A stretch of DNA of 27,766 nucleotides from Stomatobaculum sp. (GTDB taxonomy: Bacteria > Bacillota_A > Clostridia > Lachnospirales > Lachnospiraceae): the NCBI GenBank assembly GCA_017449925.1, contig JAFSYO010000042.1, forward strand, positions 1 through 27,766, given 5' to 3'. The position numbers and the translations under genes were made by a program. The notes under the pieces were generated by a model. That model searched no databases, was not told the origin of the DNA, and worked only from the letters and a program-made list of their open reading frames with translations. Below, piece after piece: positions 1-8,836 of the stretch (the stretch's first letter is position 1; each line of letters opens with the position of its first letter).

Positions 1-1
1 A

Positions 2-1294
<1,293 letters not shown>

Positions 1295-1314
1295 TTACAA
1301 AGGAGGTTTTCAGA

Positions 1315-1812
1315 ATGAACAAGACTGTAGAGATCGTATTTGAAAAACTGCCGGAGACGCTGGAGGAGATGAAAGGTCTGCCCCAGGCTTCGCTTACAAC
1401 ACCTTTCGACACTGCGGCGCTGACAGTGGCGGCTCTCGCAGTGTACCCGAAGAACAGGGAGATGTCCCTCTCCATGCTGGCGTTTCTGAAGGGACCGGGG
1501 ACGCTTAGCCCCTATGAGCAGCAGTTCCTCCGGGACCGCTTTATGGACAAAGACTATGTGCCCCGTTCCTTCTTCAAAGGAGCTGTGCCTCAGAACGATT
1601 ATACGCCGGACCTTCCTGCGGTGATCGCCGTGAGCGAGAACCCCTATTCGTATCAGGACCAGGGTTACGCAAAGCTGTATCTCAAATCCGGCGGGGCGGA
1701 CAGTCCCCGGGCGGTTCAGCTGCGTCAGGCCAAGGACGGGAAATGGTATCTCTGGGAGCAGTTCCTCCTGGCGGATATCAGGAAGCCGGAAAGCCAGAAT
1801 CCATGGATGTAA
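1315..1812 (+). CDS. DUF6935 domain-containing protein
   Basis: A 165-residue soluble protein with no signal peptide or membrane helix. It starts after a very good RBS (AAGGAGG, ATG at 1315). I recognise the family by the pattern LTTPFDTAALTVAAL, then FLKGP, SPYEQQFLRDRFMDKDYVPRSF and, near the end, WYLWEQFLLADIRKP. Proteins like this occur in Lachnospiraceae and relatives and have no assigned function. It lies 20 bases behind the GH1 gene and ends just before a strong hairpin terminator, so it is the last gene of that transcription unit. Any role in sugar metabolism is only inferred from position. Confidence 0.8.
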   Translation: MNKTVEIVFEKLPETLEEMKGLPQASLTTPFDTAALTVAALAVYPKNREMSLSMLAFLKGPGTLSPYEQQFLRDRFMDKDYVPRSFFKGAVPQNDYTPDLPAVIAVSENPYSYQDQGYAKLYLKSGGADSPRAVQLRQAKDGKWYLWEQFLLADIRKPESQNPWM

Positions 1813-1824
1813 GATAAAATAAAG

Positions 1825-1867
1825 ACAGGAGAGCGGCTCCTTCTGGAACGGCTCTCCTGTTTCTGTT
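1825..1867. terminator. hairpin terminator between convergent genes
   Basis: A 10-bp perfect stem (ACAGGAGAGC at 1825-1834, GCTCTCCTGT at 1851-1860) is followed by TTCTGTT on the + strand. On the - strand the stem is followed by CTTTATTTTATC. It sits between the DUF6935 gene (+) and the alcohol dehydrogenase (-) and probably serves both. Confidence 0.8.
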
Positions 1868-1884
1868 ATGCAGTAAGGTCCGGC

Positions 1885-3084
1885 TTATTCGCCCATTGCC
1901 ATGCGGTACACTTCGACCATGTCTTTTTCGTACATTACTTTTGCGCTGCCTCTTTTTCCGCCGCTGGCTCTGGCACAGGAAGCGGCCATGGCGAGGATCT
2001 GCTCTTCGGTGGGGGCGATGCCCAGCTCCTTCAGATTCCTCGGCATGTCGATGCGTGCGTAGAAGTCTTCCATCGCGGCGATTCCTGCCAGGGCCATATC
2101 TTCGTCAGACATATCCGGCGTGCGCTGCACTCCCATGACCTTCTCGGCATAGCGGACAAAGCGGGGAAGAACAGCCTCGCCGCGGAATACGTAGCGGGCC
2201 CAGGAGGACCAGATGGCGGTAAGCCCGGCGCCGTGGGTCACGCCGAACATGCCGCTGAGCTCATGCTCCAGCCCGTGGGAGGCGAAATCGCCGGCGCTGA
2301 TGCCGCAGCCGGTCAGGCCGTTGTGGGAAAGGCTTCCGGCCCACATGACTTCCGCCCGGGCCTCGAGGTTTCCGGGGTCATCCCGGAGGATCTCCGCGTT
2401 TTTCATGACTGTCCGGAGAAGACCTTCCGCGATCTCGTCAGTCAGCTCCAGAGTGGTCCCCGGCACGAAATAGCGCTCCATGGTATGCATCATGATATCG
2501 GCGCAGCCTGCCGCAGTCTGGTACGGGGGAAATGTCACTGTGAGCTCCGGGTTCATGACGGCGAATTTCGGCCGGGCGATATCGTCGTTGTAGCTCCGCT
2601 TTTCCCCGGCGGCTTCGTCTGTGATGACGGAGCTGTTGCTCATCTCGCTGCCGGCAGCGGCGATGGTGACGACTACGCCCACAGGCAGACAGCCTGCAGC
2701 TTTTCTTTTGTGGTCGTACAGTTCCCAGACGTCCTTGTCCGGCTCAGCAAGCCCATAGGCGATGGCCTTGCAGGAGTCGATCACAGAGCCGCCGCCCACT
2801 GCCAGGATAAAGTCCAATTTCTGTTGCAGCCCGATGGCAATGCCTTCCCGCACTTTGGAGAGGTGGGGATTCGGGACCACGCCGCCCAGCTCCGTGTGAT
2901 AGAGACCTTCCTTGTCCAGTGAGGCCAGGACCCGGTCAAGAAGGCCGGATCTCACTGCACTGCCGCCGCCGTAATGGACCAGGACGCGGCTGCCGCCGCA
3001 TTCTTTCACGAGCTTTCCGGTCTGCGCTTCTGTTTCCCTGCCAAAAACGACCTTCGTTGGTGTATAATATGTAAAGTGATTCAT
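1885..3084 (-). CDS. iron-containing alcohol dehydrogenase (butanol dehydrogenase-like)
   Basis: A 399-residue group III (iron-type) alcohol dehydrogenase. The ATG at 3084 is preferred over an upstream in-frame ATG at 3138 because AAAGGAGAGG lies just before it and MNHFTYYTPTKVVFG is the usual family N-terminus. The NAD(P)-binding GGGSVIDSCKAI loop is present. Metal ligands are visible as CADIMMHTMERY (D and H), GLEHELSG (H) and GVTHGAGL (H). It fits the YqhD/BdhA branch, NAD(P)H-dependent reduction of short aldehydes to alcohols in fermentation; the exact substrate cannot be read from sequence. It is transcribed divergently from the LRR lipoprotein, and a 7-bp inverted repeat lies between the two starts. 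Confidence 0.92.
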   Translation of the reverse strand: MNHFTYYTPTKVVFGRETEAQTGKLVKECGGSRVLVHYGGGSAVRSGLLDRVLASLDKEGLYHTELGGVVPNPHLSKVREGIAIGLQQKLDFILAVGGGSVIDSCKAIAYGLAEPDKDVWELYDHKRKAAGCLPVGVVVTIAAAGSEMSNSSVITDEAAGEKRSYNDDIARPKFAVMNPELTVTFPPYQTAAGCADIMMHTMERYFVPGTTLELTDEIAEGLLRTVMKNAEILRDDPGNLEARAEVMWAGSLSHNGLTGCGISAGDFASHGLEHELSGMFGVTHGAGLTAIWSSWARYVFRGEAVLPRFVRYAEKVMGVQRTPDMSDEDMALAGIAAMEDFYARIDMPRNLKELGIAPTEEQILAMAASCARASGGKRGSAKVMYEKDMVEVYRMAMGE

Positions 3085-3113
3085 GATGCCTCTCCTTTGT
3101 TGTGGCCGAACAC

Positions 3114-3135
3114 ATATGCTTCGATAAGAGCATAT
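3114..3135. promoter_or_regulatory. inverted repeat in divergent promoter region
   Basis: ATATGCT (3114-3120) and AGCATAT (3129-3135) form a perfect 7-bp inverted repeat with an 8-base spacer, 30-51 bases upstream of the dehydrogenase start and 67 or more bases upstream of the lipoprotein start. It is a candidate operator; no regulator is identified. Confidence 0.35.
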
Positions 3136-3201
3136 CACAGGGAGAGCCCGTGGAACAACACGAAAAAATAACGCATTATCACCTAAAAGGGAGGAGATAG
3201 A

Positions 3202-6200
3202 ATGAAAAAAAGATTTATACCGGTACTTCTTGCGGCGGCTGTGGTAATGAATTTCACGGCTTGCGGCAGTAAAGAGCCTGCCGGGACGACGGCTGCCCAG
3301 ACTTTTGCGGCCCCTGCTGCATCGGCGTCGGCAGATGCATCCACCACTGCGGCGGCTGAGACAGAGTCTTTTGTGGAGGAGACCGCTCCGGCCCGGGAAC
3401 TGGATAAGTCATCGCCGATCCCGGCGGATACGGGAACACTTACTCTGACGGAACAGGTATTTGAGACCGAGAACCTGCGTCTGAAGCTGCCGCCGGACGT
3501 TAAGGTGGAGTATGAAGAGCCCACGCAAAGCTACGGCCATATTACCGTTCTGAGTGAAGACGGCGCCTGGAAGCTTCTTTTCCGGCCCTTCAAGACGGGA
3601 GGGTCTTACAATACCGTCGTCAACAATGTAGATTCCACCATGATCTACGCGGACAATCCGATCAAGACGGACTGGTCCAGGGACGTGAGCCAGAAGCTGG
3701 CGGGATTCCCTGCGAGAGTCTGGGCCAACAATATCCGCGAGGGCTGGCTGCATCCCAGCAACGAGCAGGATGCCCCGGCGGTGGATATCGTCGTAGACTA
3801 TGGGGAGACCCTGGCAGGTCCCTGGTACGGAATGTACATTAGGCTGGAGGCCCAGGAGCCGGTCAAGGACACCAATATTTATGATCTTCTGTATCTCCGC
3901 CATGTGCGCGCAGTGCTTAACAACTTTGAAGTCATCACGACTCCCGACGGCGTGAAGCACTCCTCCGGCGGAATCACAGCCACCTTCCCTGCCCGCTGGA
4001 GCGTGAAGGAAGGTACCAACTCCCTGGTCACCAGCTTCAATTCCCAGGCGCTGTCCGGCGGTGTGACGTTCCTGATCTCCTCCGGTGCGGATCCTGAGAA
4101 GCTTGCCAATTCCTGGAACGGCGAGAAGGTCACCAAGACATACAACGGACGCGATTATTACGGCGTCATCACGGAGAACAAGAGCGGCAGCGGAGAAAAT
4201 GCAGTCACGAGCTACCACATGAATCTTTACTCCGCATTCAACGACAAGCGCTGCTTCCAGGTGGGCGTAGGACTCCGGGATTTCAAGCCGGAGGACCTGA
4301 AGAACTTTCTGGACAATGAGCAGTTCGTTTCTGTCATGAATTCCGTGGAGCTGGATCCCGACGGCTACCAGGAGCCCGGCAAGGCGTCCGCGGAGGGCCT
4401 GACCAGCGACCGCGGTTCCATCAGCAGCTACAAAGGAACAGCAGAGGAACTGGAGATCCCGGCGGAGATCGGAGAATACAGCACGGTCTACATCGGCGGA
4501 AACGCTTTCAAGGGCAATATGACCCTGAAGTCCGTGGTGATCCCGGAGGGCGTGACCTGGATCCAGGGCAGCGCCTTCGAAGGCTGCCAGAACCTTGAAA
4601 AAGTGGTCCTGCCCGACACCCTTCTGGAGATCGGACCGAACGCTTTCCGGAACTGCCCGAATCTTACCGATATAGTGCTTCCGCAGTCTGTCTGCCAGGT
4701 CGGCAGCTCCGCCTTCGCGGAATCCGGCAAGGGAAGCTTTACAGGCAGCCCGGCGGTCTACGACAGACGCTGCTTCGCGGAAAGCACCTTTGAGACCATC
4801 AGCCTGCCCGCAGGAAGCGATATCTCCGCGGACAATATGTTCCGGGAGACGAAAGCCTCGTCTGTGGAGCTGCCCTCCGATCTGGAGGTCCTGGGCGACG
4901 ATGCCTTCGTGAACACGGAGAATATCCACGAGATCCGGCTTCCCGATACCCTGAAGGTCATCGGAAAAGACGCGTTCATAAATATGAGAGGCCTGATGAG
5001 GCTGAATCTTCCGGAGGGCATCGAAGAACTGCCGGAGAACATGACCTCCAGCACTACCACCGATGTCATCGTGATCCCGAAGAGCGTGAAAAAGATCGGC
5101 AGCTACGCGATCTTCGACGCGAATATCGTGGTGATCCAGAATCCGGAGGTGGAGATCGACCGCAACGGCATTACCGCCAGCTACATTGTCCTTGAGGACG
5201 CGAAGAACTTTGAGTTCCCGTCCGGCGGAGAAGTGCTGCGCGGCAGCCGCCTGTATCTGGACGGCATCTATGATCCTTCCGAGATCAAGGGAGATTTCTA
5301 CAACGGCACCGCCATTTCCGACCAGGTGTACCTGCCGATGGACGCGACGACAGAGGAGTCCGACGAACTGGATAAGTTCCTTGTTTCCGTAGGGTATGAA
5401 GAGATCGCGTGGATCAGCGGCTCCTCGAAGGATTTCGTCCCGGACAGCACCTATGATTTTGACAGCGACAAGAACCAGATCACCGGGTATCACGGAAACA
5501 GCAAAAAGCTCTGCATTCCGGATTATGTGATGCAGACCGACGGCACCTTCTGGTACACGTCCAACGTATACAGCATCGCGGACGAAGCGTTTGCCGGAAA
5601 GGGCTTTGTTTCAGCGTTCTTCAAGGGCAACCTGGGAGACGGCACCGGAGCCCGCATCCTGAAGGACAATCCGGATCTTGCGGATATCTGGTTCAACATG
5701 CAGGTACTTCCGGACTCCGAGAAAAACTACTATAACAAAGAAGCCTTCGCCGGCGTGCCGGAGAATGTGACGGTCCATCTTCCGGCAAGTCTGACAGATC
5801 AGCAGCGGAAACAGGTGGAAGACTTCCTGCACGGCATCGGTATTCCTGCCGGCGCGGCGTTTGATTATTACGGCATCCGCGAAGCGGCGGCGAAGACTGC
5901 GGCTAATGAGACTGCTGCCGCTGAGACCACTGCTGCCGGGACCGCCGGAAGCACGGATGCGTCAGGAAAGACAGCCTCCGGGGAGCCCTATATCAACGAC
6001 GGCAAGACAGAGGGTCTGTACAGCCTTTACAGCTTCCTCGGCATGAGCATTTTTGATGTCGCAGAGATGTCCGGAACATCGGCGGAAGAAGCTTCCAAGA
6101 TGATCCAGATCAATGTAAAGGGAGACGGCACGGCGGAGTTCATCTCCCAGGGAGAAGAACCTGCAGCCACCACCTTTACGATCGACGGAGAAAAAGTGAC

Positions 6201-6621
6201 GATGGAAGCGGAAGGGGAGAAGGTGGAAGGCACCCTGAAGGACGGCCTCCTGACCCTGGCCTTCGAGGGAGAGGAAATGGTGTTTGCCCGTCTTACCGAA
6301 GCAGCCTTCGAAGCTCCGGACAAAGGCGAAGTCACTGTGTGGAAGGGCACATACACAAAGCTTGTCGGAGACTCTGACGACACAAAGAACACCGACGAGG
6401 AGTTCTCCCTCGATCTCTATGAGGACGGAACCGGCGTGCATCACCGGTCCGGCATGGATTTCAATGTGACCTGGGAGCTGAAGGGCGAAGAGTTCACCAT
6501 GAGTGAGACCTTTATCGGCAGCCCCATCGTCTACACCGGAACGATGAGCGGAAACACCCTGCACCTCTACAACGGCGATCCGACCAATGATTTTACCTAC
6601 GAATATTTCTACGAAAATTAA
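3202..6621 (+). CDS. large surface lipoprotein with BspA-type leucine-rich repeats
   Basis: A 1139-residue exported protein. It starts after AAAGGGAGGAG with a short hydrophobic signal peptide ending NFTAC, so Cys21 is the likely lipidated residue. An Ala/Thr-rich spacer follows. Residues about 70-390 look like two related beta-rich domains with weak mutual similarity (each ends near FEVI or FVSVMNSVELDP). Residues about 405-700 hold BspA-type (LRR_5) repeats, for example GGNAFKGNMTLKSVVIPEGV, then GSAFEGCQNLEKVVLPDTL, then GKDAFINMRGLMRLNLPEGI; a degenerate part continues to about 890. A second Ala/Thr linker (about 895-935) leads to two C-terminal beta-rich modules of about 95 residues each. 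BspA-like repeats are used in surface adhesion or protein binding in other bacteria; the ligand here is unknown. There is no cell-wall sorting motif. Confidence 0.85.
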   Translation: MKKRFIPVLLAAAVVMNFTACGSKEPAGTTAAQTFAAPAASASADASTTAAAETESFVEETAPARELDKSSPIPADTGTLTLTEQVFETENLRLKLPPDVKVEYEEPTQSYGHITVLSEDGAWKLLFRPFKTGGSYNTVVNNVDSTMIYADNPIKTDWSRDVSQKLAGFPARVWANNIREGWLHPSNEQDAPAVDIVVDYGETLAGPWYGMYIRLEAQEPVKDTNIYDLLYLRHVRAVLNNFEVITTPDGVKHSSGGITATFPARWSVKEGTNSLVTSFNSQALSGGVTFLISSGADPEKLANSWNGEKVTKTYNGRDYYGVITENKSGSGENAVTSYHMNLYSAFNDKRCFQVGVGLRDFKPEDLKNFLDNEQFVSVMNSVELDPDGYQEPGKASAEGLTSDRGSISSYKGTAEELEIPAEIGEYSTVYIGGNAFKGNMTLKSVVIPEGVTWIQGSAFEGCQNLEKVVLPDTLLEIGPNAFRNCPNLTDIVLPQSVCQVGSSAFAESGKGSFTGSPAVYDRRCFAESTFETISLPAGSDISADNMFRETKASSVELPSDLEVLGDDAFVNTENIHEIRLPDTLKVIGKDAFINMRGLMRLNLPEGIEELPENMTSSTTTDVIVIPKSVKKIGSYAIFDANIVVIQNPEVEIDRNGITASYIVLEDAKNFEFPSGGEVLRGSRLYLDGIYDPSEIKGDFYNGTAISDQVYLPMDATTEESDELDKFLVSVGYEEIAWISGSSKDFVPDSTYDFDSDKNQITGYHGNSKKLCIPDYVMQTDGTFWYTSNVYSIADEAFAGKGFVSAFFKGNLGDGTGARILKDNPDLADIWFNMQVLPDSEKNYYNKEAFAGVPENVTVHLPASLTDQQRKQVEDFLHGIGIPAGAAFDYYGIREAAAKTAANETAAAETTAAGTAGSTDASGKTASGEPYINDGKTEGLYSLYSFLGMSIFDVAEMSGTSAEEASKMIQINVKGDGTAEFISQGEEPAATTFTIDGEKVTMEAEGEKVEGTLKDGLLTLAFEGEEMVFARLTEAAFEAPDKGEVTVWKGTYTKLVGDSDDTKNTDEEFSLDLYEDGTGVHHRSGMDFNVTWELKGEEFTMSETFIGSPIVYTGTMSGNTLHLYNGDPTNDFTYEYFYEN

Positions 6622-6652
6622 AACAGCTTTGTGACAGACGGAGTAGAACGAG

Positions 6653-7492
6653 ATGAAGAATCTGGGATATTACAATGGAAAGTTCGGCGAGCTGGAGGAG
6701 ATGAGCATTCCCATGAATGACCGTGTCAGCTGGTTCGGCGACGGGGTCTATGATGCCGGTCCCAGCCGGAATTATCACATTTTCGCGCTGGACGAACACA
6801 TCGACCGCTTTTTCGGGAATGCGGCAAAGCTTGAGATCAAAATGCCGGTCACGAAACAGGAAATGAAGGATCTGCTGAATGATCTGGTCCGGAAGGTGGA
6901 CACCGGCGACCTGTTCGTATACTACCAGGTGACCCGCGGCACCGGGATCCGGGACCATGTGTTCACAGAGGGGCCGGGCAATCTCTGGGTCATGCTGAAG
7001 CCTTCCGTCATGGTAGACGGGACAAAACCCATCCGTCTCGTGACGACGGAGGACACACGGTTCTTCCACTGCGACATAAAGACACTGAACCTCATCCCGT
7101 CGGTCATGGCCTCGGAGAAGGCGAAGCGCGCAGGCGCCCAGGAGTGTGTGTTTGTCCGTCCGGGGGGCCGCGTGACGGAGTGCGCCCATTCGAATGTGCA
7201 CATCCTGCGGGATGGAACGCTGTACACCGCGCCGACAGATCACCTGATCCTGCCGGGTATCGCCCGCGCCCATCTGATCCGGGCCTGCCGGGCCCTCGGC
7301 ATTCCGGTCAGCGAGACGCCCTTTACCCAGGATGAGCTTTACGCAGCTGATGAGATCCTGATCACCAGCTCCTCCAATTTCTGCAGCCATGCAGAAGCAA
7401 TCGACGGCCGGCCGGCGGGAGGAAAAGATCCGGAGACATGTGAAAAAATCCGGAAATACGTGTTTGAGGAATTCCTCGAGGCGACGGATTAA
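6653..7492 (+). CDS. dat: D-amino-acid aminotransferase (class IV aminotransferase)
   Basis: A 279-residue PLP enzyme of fold type IV. The PLP lysine is Lys143 in RFFHCDIKTLNL, and the glutamate that contacts the pyridine nitrogen is Glu176 in GRVTECAHSN. The motif FGDGVYD near residue 28, YYQVTRGTGIRDH near 90 and the CDIKTLNL sequence resemble the Bacillus D-amino-acid transaminase more than branched-chain enzymes. It would interconvert D-Ala and D-Glu via 2-oxo acids, supplying D-Glu for peptidoglycan. The ATG at 6653 has only a weak Shine-Dalgarno (GGAG about 11 bases upstream). It lies 31 bases after the lipoprotein stop with no terminator between, so read-through is possible. 4-amino-4-deoxychorismate lyase is the main alternative. 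Confidence 0.85.
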   Translation: MKNLGYYNGKFGELEEMSIPMNDRVSWFGDGVYDAGPSRNYHIFALDEHIDRFFGNAAKLEIKMPVTKQEMKDLLNDLVRKVDTGDLFVYYQVTRGTGIRDHVFTEGPGNLWVMLKPSVMVDGTKPIRLVTTEDTRFFHCDIKTLNLIPSVMASEKAKRAGAQECVFVRPGGRVTECAHSNVHILRDGTLYTAPTDHLILPGIARAHLIRACRALGIPVSETPFTQDELYAADEILITSSSNFCSHAEAIDGRPAGGKDPETCEKIRKYVFEEFLEATD

Positions 7493-7535
7493 GGAAACGA
7501 AACGCACTCGAATGAACAGATGAAAGTATTATAGA

Positions 7536-7590
7536 CCGGGCGTCCGGATACTCGTGGCTGTGATCACGATCCTCCGGGCGCCCGGCTTTT
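7536..7590 (+). terminator. strong GC-rich hairpin terminator
   Basis: CCGGGCGTCCGGA (from 7536) pairs with TCCGGGCGCCCGG (ending 7585), with one G-T pair, and an inner CGTG/CACG extends the stem. The stem is followed by CTTTT. It closes the unit of the lipoprotein and aminotransferase genes. Confidence 0.85.
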
Positions 7591-7616
7591 AAATCATATC
7601 TGCTGCCGGGAATGAA

Positions 7617-7647
7617 GATTCTTGTATAATGCGGATTCTGGTATAAT
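7617..7647 (+). promoter_or_regulatory. duplicated promoter-like element
   Basis: GATTCTTGTATAAT (7617-7630) and GATTCTGGTATAAT (7634-7647) are a 14-base direct repeat with a 17-base period, each ending in a perfect TATAAT. The stretch lies 54-84 bases before the DUF3783 TTG start. No good -35 box is seen; the second copy has an extended-like G before TATAAT. Confidence 0.5.
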
Positions 7648-7700
7648 AATTACAGAAATAGTATTTTTGGCAGATGGACAGAAAGCAAGGAGGGGCAGCT

Positions 7701-8123
7701 TTGAAATCAGGCGCTCAGATATTTACCTATATCCCGGACGGGAAAAAGAAGCTCATGATCAAATCGCTCTGTGAAAAGATCGGGTTTTTTTGCCGCGAGA
7801 TCCAGGCTGCGGATGTGAATAAGACGATCCTGGAACTGATCACAGGACGGGTGGTCCCGGATACCGTGCGTGCGGCTGCGGGCGGAGGACAGAAGACAGA
7901 AGAAGGGAAGAGGACGTGCGCGCCGCCGCTGTATTTTCTTCCGGAACTGATCCTGTTCCAGGGACTGGCAGACCAGGAGGTGCATCAGTTCCTGGACGCG
8001 TACAGGGCAGCGGGGATCCCTGCGGTGGATCTGAAGGCGGTGGTGACGCCCTACAATCTTACCTGGACGCTGTATGAACTGGCGGAACACCTGAAGGAAG
8101 AGCACAAAAGCATGCAGCGGTGA
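7701..8123 (+). CDS. DUF3783 domain-containing protein
   Basis: I place the start at TTG 7701, because AAGGAGGGG (7687-7695) sits directly before it; an in-frame ATG at 7674 has no RBS. The product is 140 residues, soluble, without signal peptide. The C-terminal 60 residues (PELILFQGL through VDLKAVVTPYNLTWTLYELAEHLKEEH) match the small DUF3783 domain found in Clostridia. Function unknown. The stop codon lies inside the first copy of a 29-bp tandem repeat, so the last residues and the downstream gap to the LOG-family gene have been shaped by a local duplication. Confidence 0.8.
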   Translation: MKSGAQIFTYIPDGKKKLMIKSLCEKIGFFCREIQAADVNKTILELITGRVVPDTVRAAAGGGQKTEEGKRTCAPPLYFLPELILFQGLADQEVHQFLDAYRAAGIPAVDLKAVVTPYNLTWTLYELAEHLKEEHKSMQR

Positions 8124-8185
8124 AAAAAGAGCATAACAGCATGCAGCGGTGAAAAAAGAGCATAACAACATGCAGCTGTGAAAAA
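8099..8185 (+). repeat. three tandem copies of a 29-bp repeat
   Basis: Units 8099-8127, 8128-8156 and 8157-8185 are contiguous with no spacers. The core is AGCATGCAGCGGTGAAAAA; copy 3 has AACATGCAGCTG instead. Copy 1 carries the last codons and TGA stop of the DUF3783 gene. It is a local tandem duplication and not a CRISPR. Confidence 0.9.
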
Positions 8186-8223
8186 GAGGAATAAAGAATC
8201 AACAGAAGGGTAACAGCAGAAAA

Positions 8224-8754
8224 ATGAACATTGTAGTATATCTCGGAGCGAGAACGGGAAAGAATCCTCTGTTCCGGGAGAAAGCCCGGGAGCTTGGGAC
8301 CTGGATCGCAGAGAAGGGACACCGTCTTATCTACGGCGGCAGCGCGATCGGACTGATGGGGCAGCTCGCGGACGCGGCGCTGGCCGCAGGGGGAGAAGTG
8401 ACCGGAGTGGAGCCCCGGTTTTTTGTGGAGGCTGTGCTCCAGCACCAGGGAGTGCAGGAGCTGATCGTTGTGGAGACCATGCAGGAGCGGAAACAGAAAC
8501 TGATCGATCTGGGGGACGCTTTTATTGCTTTCCCCGGCGGGACAGGGACTATGGAAGAGATCTCGGAGATCATCTCCATGACCTGTCTGGGACTGAATGA
8601 CAAGCCCTGTATTATATACAATATCAACGGGTACTATGACATCTTTTCGGATCATCTGGACAGGATGGTGCAGGAGGAATTCCTGACTCCAGAGAACCGG
8701 AGAAAGATCCTCTTTGTAAGGAGCATTGAAGAACTGGAAGCGCTCCTGGGATGA
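8224..8754 (+). CDS. LOG family protein (nucleoside 5'-monophosphate phosphoribohydrolase)
   Basis: A 176-residue Rossmann-type protein of the LOG/TIGR00730 family. The two signature motifs are GGSAIGLMG (residues 38-46) and PGGTGTMEE (104-112), with the conserved Arg in MQERK (89). Family members release free base from N6-substituted AMP or, as in PpnN-type proteins, cleave purine monophosphates. Many bacterial members are misnamed lysine decarboxylase. The RBS is poor (GAAGGGTAACAGCAGAAAA before the ATG). It lies 100 bases after DUF3783, separated by the 29-bp tandem repeats, and 82 bases before the ABC-F gene. The true substrate in this organism is not evident. Confidence 0.92.
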   Translation: MNIVVYLGARTGKNPLFREKARELGTWIAEKGHRLIYGGSAIGLMGQLADAALAAGGEVTGVEPRFFVEAVLQHQGVQELIVVETMQERKQKLIDLGDAFIAFPGGTGTMEEISEIISMTCLGLNDKPCIIYNINGYYDIFSDHLDRMVQEEFLTPENRRKILFVRSIEELEALLG

Positions 8755-8836
8755 TCCGGCCGGAAAGCGGTCAAGGCCGGAGAGACGACGAAAGAACAAA
8801 GAAAGAACAAGGAAAAAACATTAGGGGGAGATGACC

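Noticed and set aside
2233..2922. 229-residue open frame on the + strand
   Set aside because: Antisense to the iron-type alcohol dehydrogenase, which has all metal ligands.
3409..5493. 694-residue open frame on the - strand
   Set aside because: It is antisense to the LRR lipoprotein, which has an RBS, signal peptide and recognisable repeats; the frame is open because of GC-rich codon use.
8099..8185. Tandem repeats considered as a CRISPR
   Set aside because: The 29-bp units are contiguous with no spacers and overlap a stop codon.
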